From: Polyangiaceae bacterium
GTDB taxonomy: Bacteria; Myxococcota_A; Polyangia; Polyangiales; Polyangiaceae
DNA: 64,000 nt
Direction of reading: 5' to 3'
Assembly (NCBI GenBank): GCA_016715885.1
Contig: JADJXL010000001.1
Location: 452,001-516,000, forward strand
The translations under genes and the position numbers were made by a program. The notes below the pieces were generated by a model. The model saw only the letters and a list, made by a program, of their open reading frames with translations, had not been told where the DNA came from and did not search any database. Positions 17,501 to 25,160 of the stretch are shown here, piece after piece (position 1 is the stretch's first letter; each line of letters starts with the position of its first letter).

Positions 17501-19669
17501 ATGATTCCCACAGCTCGCTTCGTCTCAATCGCCCTTTTGGCTGCCGCATTTACGTCCGCAGCTCCTGCTGTTGCGCAAGTTGCGCCGCCTCGAGCAGCTT
17601 CGCTTCCGCTGAAGACCGTTCGCTTGTACGAAGCTGGGGTAGGGTATTTCGAGCGATCGGGCAGGGTAGGGCGCGGCGTGGGACTGGGACTGCCGGTGCC
17701 CGCATCGCATCTCGACGATGCCCTGAAAACGCTCGTCGTGCTGGGAACGGACGGAAAAACGAGCGTTGCGGGGATTGAGTTCGCTAGCAGCATCAGCGTG
17801 GAAATGGGACGGGCGCTTGCAGGTTTGCCGGCGGAGGAGACCGGCGTTTCGCATGCGGGAATGCTCCGGAGCCTCAAGGGAGGCGCCGTCGAATTGCGTA
17901 CGTCGCGAGAAACCGTGCGAGGAAAGCTCGTCGATGTGCTCGAACCGTCCGATGCCGATGGAGGACCGTGTTTGCCGGTAGCGCCCATCGATGCGGCAAA
18001 ACCGGAAAAGGGCACGGCTTCGGGGACATTGCCTTGTGCCGTTCGACGCGAAACGACATTGCTCGTATTGACGAACGATGCCGAAATAAGGAAGTTTTTC
18101 TTGTCCGATGTGGTCGGGGTCAAACCCACCGATCCGGCGCTTGCTGCGCGCCTTGGTGCAAGCGTATCGGTTGCATCTTCGCAAGGCGCTTCATCGCGTC
18201 GTGATTTGCGCATCTTGGCGGAAAGTACGGGCGACGTGACGATTGGCTACGTTGCCGAAGCACCCGTATGGCGATCGACGTATCGAATGGTTTTCGATCC
18301 CAAGGCCGAACGCGGCACGCTTCAAGGTTGGGCGCTCGTGCACAACGATACCGACGAGGAGTGGAAAAAAGTCAAAATCGAGCTCGTCAATGGGCGTCCC
18401 GATTCGTTCCTTTATCCGCTCGCGGCGCCTCGATATGCTCGTCGTGAGCTTCGTGCCCCTGCAGAAGCGCTCTCCACGGTGCCTCAGCTCATTGGACGCA
18501 CGGCTGATGCGATGTGGAGCGAAGCCATTGGAGATTCATTCGGTGTGGGTGGATTGGGTTTGTCCGGGGTTGGTGAAGGTGGTGGTGGACGGGGTGAGGG
18601 CATAGGTCTCGGCAGCATTGGAACGATTGGGCACGGTTCCGGAACGGGCACGGGATCGGGCGAAAGCACGGTGCTTTCCGTGGGAGATCTTGCGAAGATT
18701 GCGGAAGCCGAGGGAATGGAGTCCGGCGCGCTTTTCCGATATTCGCTCGCGAACCCCATTGATTTACGGCCGCGCGGCTCGGCGCTCGTACCATTTTTGC
18801 AACAATCCATTTCGGCCAGGCGCATCGTCTGGTTTTCCGATGCCGGGGACGTGGGTCGGAGCGCTGCGCGAATCAAAAACGACACCAAGCAAACATTGCC
18901 CGCGGGTCCCGTTGCATTCTTTGCCGATGGCGGGTTTGCCGGTGAAGCGGAGATCGATCGTCTGAAGCCTTCCGAGATTCGCCTTTTGGCATTTGGAACG
19001 GACATCGACGTCGAATTGCAATTGAACACGGACGACGTCACGGAGACGGTGCATCTCGTCGAGGGAGACGGAGATCATCTCATCGAACACTTCATTCGGC
19101 ACCACCGAACGGATTACACCATCGAGAATCGCAGTGGCACGCCACGCACGGTGTTTTTGAATTTGAGGCTCGTGCGAAACGCGACCGTGCAAGGTGCCGA
19201 CGAGCTCGATTTCGATTTCGTGACGGAAAAACCGCTCGCCGTGTTTGCGGCCGAAGCAAGGTCGAAGAAGGTGCGACGCATCGAAACGGACGAAGGTCTT
19301 TCTCGGCGAACACCGATTGCAAAGCTCGATGCGAGGGCGTTGCGATCGATTGCGCAGTCGCCGAAGTTGCCCGTGGCGCAAAAACAGAAGCTCGAAGATG
19401 CAGCAAATATGCTCGTCGATGCGGAAGCTCGAGAGAGTCTCCTGCCGCAGCGCCGCCGAGATTTGGCGGAAGCGTTGACCGATGTCGAACGGCTTCGAGG
19501 TTACTTGGCGGTGACGAAGTCGAAAAACGATGCGGAGAGGTTTTCGGCGTCCATTTTGGAGCATGAAAAGCGAATCAAGGATTTGCGCACGCGTATTGCG
19601 TCCATCGGTACGGAAGCGGAAGGGTTTCGAGGTCGCGCGCGCGCACTGCTCGGCAAGCTGTCACGTTGA
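17501..19669 (+). CDS. Exported DUF4139-domain protein
   Basis: 722 aa from ATG 17501 (CGAGG about 10 nt upstream), giving a clean signal peptide (FVSIALLAAAFTSAAPAVAQ). The frame stays open for 37 codons upstream without coding features. The start of the mature part (LKTVRLYEAGVGYFERSG) and the central block (GYVAEAPVWRSTYRMVF..., GWALVHNDTDEEWKKVKIELVNGRP) match the DUF4139/mucoidy-inhibitor-A-like family. A Gly-rich loop (~residues 345-385) interrupts the domain. The last ~80 residues are a charged coiled coil. It is likely periplasmic; biochemical function is unknown for the family. Confidence 0.8.
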   Translation: MIPTARFVSIALLAAAFTSAAPAVAQVAPPRAASLPLKTVRLYEAGVGYFERSGRVGRGVGLGLPVPASHLDDALKTLVVLGTDGKTSVAGIEFASSISVEMGRALAGLPAEETGVSHAGMLRSLKGGAVELRTSRETVRGKLVDVLEPSDADGGPCLPVAPIDAAKPEKGTASGTLPCAVRRETTLLVLTNDAEIRKFFLSDVVGVKPTDPALAARLGASVSVASSQGASSRRDLRILAESTGDVTIGYVAEAPVWRSTYRMVFDPKAERGTLQGWALVHNDTDEEWKKVKIELVNGRPDSFLYPLAAPRYARRELRAPAEALSTVPQLIGRTADAMWSEAIGDSFGVGGLGLSGVGEGGGGRGEGIGLGSIGTIGHGSGTGTGSGESTVLSVGDLAKIAEAEGMESGALFRYSLANPIDLRPRGSALVPFLQQSISARRIVWFSDAGDVGRSAARIKNDTKQTLPAGPVAFFADGGFAGEAEIDRLKPSEIRLLAFGTDIDVELQLNTDDVTETVHLVEGDGDHLIEHFIRHHRTDYTIENRSGTPRTVFLNLRLVRNATVQGADELDFDFVTEKPLAVFAAEARSKKVRRIETDEGLSRRTPIAKLDARALRSIAQSPKLPVAQKQKLEDAANMLVDAEARESLLPQRRRDLAEALTDVERLRGYLAVTKSKNDAERFSASILEHEKRIKDLRTRIASIGTEAEGFRGRARALLGKLSR

Positions 19670-19699
19670 CCTTTCGCTGACCTCCAGTGCTTCCATTCC

Positions 19700-20131
19700 T
19701 CAGAGCTGTTTGCTCGACACCCGCGTATGCTCGAGCGTCGCTTCGAGAATCGGGCCGTTGAAGCGCACGTAAACCGATTCCAGCGCGTCATTTGCCCGCA
19801 CCGGTTCTTCGACGCCGTCCGTCGCGACCGTGACGTGTGGAATGGCATTTTCGGTAAAACCTCGTTCGAGCAGCGTACCGTCAGGTAAAACCAAAGCAAC
19901 CACGACCGCTTCGACCCTGTCGCCGGCTCGACCATAGCCCATGATTCTCAAGAGAAACCTTTGCCCCAAATCCTTTGCACGAAATGGATATGGCAAGTCC
20001 GCGGGACGATCCGTTCCATATCGCACGGTGCAATGATGCGCGATGGGGTATGCGAGCGTTGCAAACGATTGACGTAACACGCTCGCGGATGCTGGATCGA
20101 GCACGAGAGCAAAGTAACCATCGGAGTGCAT
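19700..20131 (-). CDS. 2H-phosphoesterase-like protein
   Basis: 143 aa. Two HxT motifs, HCT at 33-35 (in AHHCTVRYG) and HVT at 99-101 (in IPHVTVAT), are spaced as in the 2H phosphoesterase fold (LigT, AKAP7, tRNA-ligase phosphodiesterase domains). There the two His-x-Thr/Ser pairs hydrolyse 2',3'-cyclic phosphates or related nucleotides. The length fits a stand-alone domain. Whether the substrate is RNA ends, cyclic nucleotides or ADP-ribose derivatives is open. It sits tail-to-tail with the DUF4139 gene and head-to-head with the sugar dehydrogenase gene. Confidence 0.65.
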   Translation of the reverse strand: MHSDGYFALVLDPASASVLRQSFATLAYPIAHHCTVRYGTDRPADLPYPFRAKDLGQRFLLRIMGYGRAGDRVEAVVVALVLPDGTLLERGFTENAIPHVTVATDGVEEPVRANDALESVYVRFNGPILEATLEHTRVSSKQL

Positions 20132-20334
20132 GGCTTAACGTAGCCGCATGCGCCCGCGAGCGCCAGAGTCCTTGCACAAATCGCCACGATCCTCCCGATG
20201 ACGGAGCGCATCGTCAAGCCCCGGCTGCGCTGCCCGTACGGTCGTTCCCCAATGACGATGCAGCGTTCAGGGATTCATCATCAACAGAGCACGGGAGGTC
20301 ACGAGTGACCGCGGTCGCTGGGAAGGGGTGACGT

Positions 20335-21582
20335 ATGCGTTTATCGTTCATGGCTCGCGTGACGGCCACGGTGAGCATCGTTCTTGGATTGGCACCACAC
20401 GCATTCGCCGAGGCCCAAGCCACGCCGGACGCAGTTTCCTCGAGCTCGGGAAAGCTCAGCGTCGAGCGCCTGGCGACATTACAATTTCCGTGGGGTATGG
20501 AGTTCTTGCCCGATGGCAGGCTGCTCGTCACGGAAAAGCCGGGACGGCTGCGTATCTGGGCAAACGGCCAAATGTCGAAGCCGATCCGAGGCGTGCCGAA
20601 GGTGGTGTATCGCGGCCCCAACGACCAAGGAGGTTTGCTCGATGTCGCAGTCGATCCCAATTTCACCCAGAATAGGTTCATTTACCTGTCGTACGTGGAA
20701 GCCGCGAAAGTGCAGCCGTCGAGCCTTGGAGAAACGGGCGATTTTCGCCTGGGCAAAGTCGATTTGACCGACGACATCGTACGCGGAGGCGCCGTTGCGC
20801 GCGGAAGGCTCGTCGGCAACGAGCTGCGTGATACGCAGGTCATCTGGCGCCAGACGCCAAAGACCGTGGGACGAGGCCATTTTGGTCATCGCTTGTTGTT
20901 TGCAAAAGACGGCACGCTTTTCATCACCTCCGGCGACCGAATGCGCTTCGAGCCGGCACAAAACCTCGGATCGAATCTCGGCAAAGTGGTGAGGATCAAC
21001 CGCGACGGATCGATTCCGACGGACAATCCATTCGTCGGACAAAAGGGCGCGCGCGGCGACGTCTGGAGTTACGGTCATCGTAATGCTCTCGCCGCGGCCA
21101 TCGATCCGGTTTCGGGTCGGATGTACACCTTCGAGATGGGCCCCCGAGGAGGCGACGAGGTCAATCTCATCGAAAAAGGGCGCAATTACGGCTGGCCGGT
21201 CGTGAGCAACGGCGCTCATTATCGTCATCCCTCCTATTCTGCCGCCCTTACGCTGATCCCGAGCCACGGAACGACCAACGAATACCAGGCGCCCATTCGA
21301 AGCTGGACGCCGGTCGTCTCCCCCTCAGGCGCCATGTTTTACACCGGCGCGCTTTTTCCGCAGTGGCGCGGCAGCATATTCGTCGGCGGACTCTCGTCGC
21401 AAGCTCTGGTCCGGTTGGTCCTGGATGGCGAGCGCGTGGCGATTGAAGAACGGATCGACATGAAAAGGCGCATTCGCGACGTCGCCCAGGCGCCCGATGG
21501 TGCCATCCTCGTCATCGTCGACGCCGCAGCGGGAGATTTGCTGCGCCTCACGCCTGCCGAATCCAGCGAGTCCCCTCGCTGA
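20335..21582 (+). CDS. Secreted PQQ-dependent sugar dehydrogenase (soluble aldose dehydrogenase family)
   Basis: 415 aa with a signal peptide (about residues 1-26, ending AFA). The body is the six-bladed propeller of the soluble glucose/aldose dehydrogenase family: FPWGMEFLPDGRLLVTEKPG, GHFGHRLLFAKDGTLFITSGD, GDVWSYGHRN and EMGPRGGDEVN with NYGWP. These are conserved cofactor- and Ca-binding stretches. It would oxidise an aldose in the periplasm using PQQ and pass electrons to an acceptor. The pqqABCDE operon, encoding synthesis of exactly this cofactor, lies immediately downstream on the opposite strand, which strongly supports the call. The sugar specificity is not readable. Confidence 0.9.
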   Translation: MRLSFMARVTATVSIVLGLAPHAFAEAQATPDAVSSSSGKLSVERLATLQFPWGMEFLPDGRLLVTEKPGRLRIWANGQMSKPIRGVPKVVYRGPNDQGGLLDVAVDPNFTQNRFIYLSYVEAAKVQPSSLGETGDFRLGKVDLTDDIVRGGAVARGRLVGNELRDTQVIWRQTPKTVGRGHFGHRLLFAKDGTLFITSGDRMRFEPAQNLGSNLGKVVRINRDGSIPTDNPFVGQKGARGDVWSYGHRNALAAAIDPVSGRMYTFEMGPRGGDEVNLIEKGRNYGWPVVSNGAHYRHPSYSAALTLIPSHGTTNEYQAPIRSWTPVVSPSGAMFYTGALFPQWRGSIFVGGLSSQALVRLVLDGERVAIEERIDMKRRIRDVAQAPDGAILVIVDAAAGDLLRLTPAESSESPR

Positions 21583-21663
21583 CGCGCTATTCAATAAAAA
21601 GAAACAAACGCAAAGGGGCAAAGACGCAGAGGCGCAAAGAATATAATTTGGTATTTGCGCCAT

Positions 21664-22758
21664 CTAACGTTTCCTCACGCTTGGCCGGCGCGGGACGAGC
21701 GGCAATCGGCGGCGATCCGCTTCCTCCACGCTTTGCGCGAAAACTGCATGGTGCTCCGATCGCTCGCACACCGGATCGGCATTCGCCGCGTCGCCCGTCA
21801 GCACGAGCGCTTGGCAGCGGCATCCACCAAAATCGATATCGCGCCGTTCGCAGCTCCGGCAAGGATCATGCATCCACGCTGTGCCTCGAAATCGTTGGAA
21901 TGCCGCGGAGTGCTCCCAAATCGCGCGCAAATCGCGCTCACGCACCGAATCGAAGACGAGCCCGGGAATCGTTTCCGCCGCATGACAAGGCAAAACCAGA
22001 CCTTTCGGCGTGATGTTCATGAATTGCCGCCCCCATCCGCCCATGCACGCCCTCGGCAGCTTCCCATACGCATCCGGCGGAACGTAATCGATGACCAGCA
22101 CGCCGACGAATTTCTCCTGCGCCTCCTCCACGACGGAAAGCACGTCCGCCACCGCTTCGGGCGCTGGCAAAAGCGCCGCGCGATTCACGCGCCCAAAACC
22201 ATGGTGAATCGCGTGCGCAATTTCCACACGCCCAGCGCCCAGCGTATGCGCCAATTCAATGATTCCGCCCACGCGTTCGGCATTTCTCGCGTGGATGACC
22301 GCATTCAGCGTCAGCGACATCCCATGCTCCCGTACCCATTCGGCAACTTCGAGCTTGTGCTCGTGCGCCCCGGCATATCCCGCAATCGCGTCGGCCTGCG
22401 CGGCGCGCGCGTCCTGCACGCTGATCTGCACGTGATCGAGCCCCGCTTCGGCGAGCGCCCCGATGCGCGCCCGATCCAGCAGCATCCCCGACGTAATGAG
22501 ATTCGTGTAAAGCCCAAGACCCGCCGCGCGGCCCACGAGCGCCTCCAAATCCGACCGCACCGCAGGCTCGCCGCCGGAAAAGTGCACGTGAAGCACCGAT
22601 AAATCCGCCGCTTGTTCCAGCACCCGCATCCACGTCTCCGTGTCGAGCTCTTCCCTCGCAGAATCGAGATGCACGGGATTCGAGCAATACGGGCATTGCA
22701 ACGGACACCGATGCGAAAGCTCGAGCAGCAGCGCGAGAGGCGGCGGCACACCACTCAT
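21664..22758 (-). CDS. pqqE: PqqE, radical SAM enzyme of PQQ synthesis
   Basis: 364 aa. The radical SAM cluster cysteines are C18, C22 and C25 (RCPLQCPYCSN). HVHFSGGEPAVR is the conserved GGEP SAM-binding motif. The C-terminal SPASM region holds further cysteines (GLVLPCHAAETIP, DPCRSCERRDIDFGGCRCQ) for auxiliary clusters. PqqE, with PqqD as peptide chaperone, makes the C-C bond between Glu and Tyr of PqqA. Its ATG overlaps the pqqD stop by 4 nt. It is the last gene of the operon. The length matches the family (~360-380). Confidence 0.96.
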   Translation of the reverse strand: MSGVPPPLALLLELSHRCPLQCPYCSNPVHLDSAREELDTETWMRVLEQAADLSVLHVHFSGGEPAVRSDLEALVGRAAGLGLYTNLITSGMLLDRARIGALAEAGLDHVQISVQDARAAQADAIAGYAGAHEHKLEVAEWVREHGMSLTLNAVIHARNAERVGGIIELAHTLGAGRVEIAHAIHHGFGRVNRAALLPAPEAVADVLSVVEEAQEKFVGVLVIDYVPPDAYGKLPRACMGGWGRQFMNITPKGLVLPCHAAETIPGLVFDSVRERDLRAIWEHSAAFQRFRGTAWMHDPCRSCERRDIDFGGCRCQALVLTGDAANADPVCERSEHHAVFAQSVEEADRRRLPLVPRRPSVRKR

Positions 22759-23042
22759 GTCACCACGAGCCCCTTGTCGGCGAGGTCTTGCAGCAACGTC
22801 ATCACATCCGCACGAATGCGTTCGCGCTCGCCCGCGAATGTTTCGGCGAGCTTATTCGTCATCGTATCGACGCTCGTTTGTCCGTCGCATGATTGCAGAA
22901 TCGTCGCGGCGATTGAGTCGAGCAATAGAACACGCTCGGGCGCGAGCAACACGAACGCGCCGCGCGCGGGATCGTGGCGCAATCGGACGCGTGCGCCGAG
23001 CCGCAGCACGCTCGCCCCATCAATCATTGCCCGCGCCTTCAT
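22755..23042 (-). CDS. pqqD: PqqD, PqqA-binding chaperone
   Basis: 95 aa from ATG 23042, which overlaps the pqqC stop by 4 nt. The frame remains open far upstream, but that part is antisense to pqqC coding. The sequence has the PqqD pattern: RLRHDPARGAFVLLAPERVLLLD, then a helix pair ending DLADKGLVV. PqqD binds the PqqA leader and presents it to PqqE. Family members are about 90 residues, so it is full length. It is translationally coupled on both sides. Confidence 0.93.
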   Translation of the reverse strand: MKARAMIDGASVLRLGARVRLRHDPARGAFVLLAPERVLLLDSIAATILQSCDGQTSVDTMTNKLAETFAGERERIRADVMTLLQDLADKGLVVT

Positions 23043-23779
23043 ATTTCCTCTTCTGGGACGAATGCACCCGGCGGGACGTGCCCCGGCGCGACATACGCGT
23101 GATGGAGCGCGTCGAGCATCGCCCAGAGCACGTCGCATTTGAACGACAATGCTTCCATGACGAGCTTTTGCTCCGCGGCCGTACGTGCCTCGCGCTTCAC
23201 CCAGGCGAGCGCGAAATCGGCATCGTGCGGCGCTTCCGTGAGCCTTGCATTGAAGTAGGCCAGCGTCTCGCTTTGGATGAATGGATAATGCGCGAGCATG
23301 CCCGCAACACGCTCTGCAATGATCGACGGCGCGAACATCTCGGTGAGCGATGACGCAATGGCAGCAAGTAACGGGCGTTCGCGAACGAAATGCAAATACG
23401 CGTCTGCCGCGAATCGCGTCGCAGGCAAAATGCCTCTGCCAGCCATGACATCGCCGCGATCGAGCCCGAGCCCATCGGTTAGCACGAGCCATCGATCCAC
23501 GCCGCCCGAACCATCCGCGCCGTCTTGATCCACCAATCGCTGCCGCCATATGCGTCGTAATGCAGGATCCTCCATTCGCGAGATGATGGCTGCATCCTTG
23601 CGGGGGACGATCGATTGGTAATGGTATCGATTCAGCGCCCAGGCCATGATTTGCCCGCGCCCGAGCTTCCCGTCGCGCATCAGCACGTGGAAAGGATGCT
23701 TGTGATGATAACGCTCGCTGCCGATTTCCCGAAGCTTTGCCTCGAACGCATCGGGCGAGAGCGCAGCAGGCTCTGTCAT
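23039..23779 (-). CDS. pqqC: PqqC, pyrroloquinoline-quinone synthase
   Basis: 246 aa from ATG 23779, which has GGAGGT upstream and overlaps the pqqB stop by 4 nt. The motif-rich helical body (YHHKHPFHVLMRDGKL, NRYHYQSIVPRKDAAIISR, DGLGLDRGDV, FVRERPLLAAIASSLTEMF) matches PqqC. PqqC is a cofactorless oxidase that catalyses ring closure and the eight-electron oxidation in the last step of PQQ formation. Family length is ~240-250, so it is complete. It acts in the cytoplasm. Confidence 0.96.
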   Translation of the reverse strand: MTEPAALSPDAFEAKLREIGSERYHHKHPFHVLMRDGKLGRGQIMAWALNRYHYQSIVPRKDAAIISRMEDPALRRIWRQRLVDQDGADGSGGVDRWLVLTDGLGLDRGDVMAGRGILPATRFAADAYLHFVRERPLLAAIASSLTEMFAPSIIAERVAGMLAHYPFIQSETLAYFNARLTEAPHDADFALAWVKREARTAAEQKLVMEALSFKCDVLWAMLDALHHAYVAPGHVPPGAFVPEEEI

Positions 23780-24705
23780 AACCGAACCTCCATTCCGTCC
23801 CACGCGACTTCCCACCCGCAGTTTTCGATGATGCGCCGTTCGGGGGAATCGGCGAGAAGGGCAGGGTTCGTGTTGTTCAGGTGAATGAATATTTTTCGAT
23901 TTATATCGACATCTGCGAATCCATCCATGGCTCCATCCGGCCCCGACATACTCACGTGACCCATTCTTCGCCCGGTCTTTGGGCCCGCAGCCGACGTGAT
24001 CATCTCGTCGTCACGATAAAGCGTTCCGTCGAAAAAAAGCAGCGCCGACCCTCGAAGGCGATCGCGCAGTGCGTCCGTGATTTCCGCGCAGCCTGGGATG
24101 TAATCGAAGGACGCCCCGCCGCGTGTCGCGCGGACGCGAAGTCCGACGGTATACTCCGGATCTCCGCTTTCGGCGCGGCTCTCGAGCCACAAGGGCGCCT
24201 TGCCCGGCACCGCGTACGCCTCGACGAGAATGCCGCTAGGTTCGCCGTTCGGCCCGAAAAGTTCCAGTTCCCTATGAAGCGGTAAATGCCGTCGAGGGAC
24301 GGACGAATAGGCGAGGACGTCGAAAATGGGGTTTTCGTCGAGCGCTGCGAGCACCGTGCGCGTTGCGTAAAGTGCGAAGGGCTGGGATTCGCGCAGCGAG
24401 AGCAATCCTGCTATGCGATCGACGTCTGCTCCGGTCAGCACGACGCCGAGAATGGGCGAATGGCGAGGTCCGTGCGTTGGATCCGGCCAGAGATCGACGC
24501 ATTGCTCGATTTGGGCGCGCAGGTCCGGCGATGCGTCGAGCAGCAGCCAATGATGACCATCAGCGCTCACGCAAAGGCAGGTTTGTCCCCGTCGAGGTGA
24601 GGCGGAATCTCCCTTGCGCGCCCGTGCGCAAGCCGCTCCCGTCGAGTTCCATTGCGGTATTCCGCCGCCGGCGCCGGAACCCAGGACCCTGATCACGAGC
24701 GACAT
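23776..24705 (-). CDS. pqqB: PqqB, metallo-beta-lactamase-fold protein of PQQ synthesis
   Basis: 309 aa. The start LGSGAGGGIPQWN and the run DGHHWLLLDASPDLRAQI are diagnostic of PqqB. Later segments GADVDRIAGLLSLRE, LLFFDGTLYRDDEM, GRRMGHVSMSG and IFIHLNNTNPAL complete the metallo-beta-lactamase-like fold. PqqB is implicated in hydroxylating the Tyr of the PqqA-derived intermediate. It starts 6 nt after the pqqA stop and overlaps pqqC by 4 nt. The length is typical (~300-310). Confidence 0.96.
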   Translation of the reverse strand: MSLVIRVLGSGAGGGIPQWNSTGAACARARKGDSASPRRGQTCLCVSADGHHWLLLDASPDLRAQIEQCVDLWPDPTHGPRHSPILGVVLTGADVDRIAGLLSLRESQPFALYATRTVLAALDENPIFDVLAYSSVPRRHLPLHRELELFGPNGEPSGILVEAYAVPGKAPLWLESRAESGDPEYTVGLRVRATRGGASFDYIPGCAEITDALRDRLRGSALLFFDGTLYRDDEMITSAAGPKTGRRMGHVSMSGPDGAMDGFADVDINRKIFIHLNNTNPALLADSPERRIIENCGWEVAWDGMEVRL

Positions 24706-24711
24706 TGTCGA

Positions 24712-24840
24712 TTACTCACGGGGTGGCGGTCGTTTCACGAGGCGCTCTCGGTCGATTTCCGGAGGTGCATATGCGCCAATTTCCAATCCTACGGGGATCT
24801 CGACGACCTTCGGCGTTTTCCAGGCAGATTTCTTGTCCAT
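24712..24840 (-). CDS. pqqA: PqqA, precursor peptide of PQQ (short ORF)
   Basis: 42 codons from ATG 24840 to TAA 24714-24712. The start region is MDKKSAWKTPKVVEI, followed by PVGLEIGAYAPPEIDRE and a basic/Pro tail. The required Glu and Tyr are E20 and Y24 (E-I-G-A-Y), with the standard three-residue spacing. The flanking pattern EIxVGxE...Y...EID closely matches the longer PqqA peptides of methylotrophs (from memory). It is first in the operon, 6 nt from pqqB, behind a strong ribosome binding site. The tail after EID, about 12 residues rich in Arg and Pro, is longer than in the peptides I remember. It provides the carbon skeleton of PQQ. Confidence 0.93.
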   Translation of the reverse strand: MDKKSAWKTPKVVEIPVGLEIGAYAPPEIDRERLVKRPPPRE

Positions 24841-24843
24841 GCG

Positions 24844-24852
24844 CCTCCCTCC
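24844..24852 (-). promoter_or_regulatory. Ribosome binding site of pqqA
   Basis: On the minus strand GGAGGGAGG precedes the pqqA ATG, with 3 nt between its last G and the start and 7-8 nt from the first GGAGG. This double Shine-Dalgarno supports the short ORF as a real, strongly translated gene, as expected for a stoichiometric precursor peptide. Confidence 0.8.
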
Positions 24853-24921
24853 ACTTGGATCTCATAGGTGTCAGGCGAGCGGTGGCAAGCTGACGCACCT
24901 TTCGTTTCGGGCGGTGTACCT

Positions 24922-24957
<36 letters not shown>

Positions 24958-25042
24958 CGGACGCGCAATGCCGCAACAGCAACGCGTGTCTGCTGGGATT
25001 GCCGTAGTCTCGTAACCTATCACTCATTGTAATGTCGCCCTC

Positions 25043-25076
25043 TGGCGGCCGCCAGGCTCCGCCATGGCGGCCGCCA
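25043..25076. promoter_or_regulatory. Two identical 12-bp palindromes, 22 bp apart (possible operator)
   Basis: TGGCGGCCGCCA occurs at 25043-25054 and again at 25065-25076, with centres 22 bp apart, i.e. about two helical turns. They sit between the divergent pqqA and comM genes, about 85 bp before the comM start. The arrangement would suit two dimers of a regulator bound on the same DNA face. Each could also fold as a hairpin; no T-tract follows. Between the poly-G tract and comM I see no gene. Confidence 0.5.
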
Positions 25077-25160
25077 CCTTTTGACGCCAAGTCATCTTTG
25101 AAAATCCCGAGGTTTTTGATGTAAAACCCGTTGGCACGGTCGTCGCATATAGCGTTTGGC

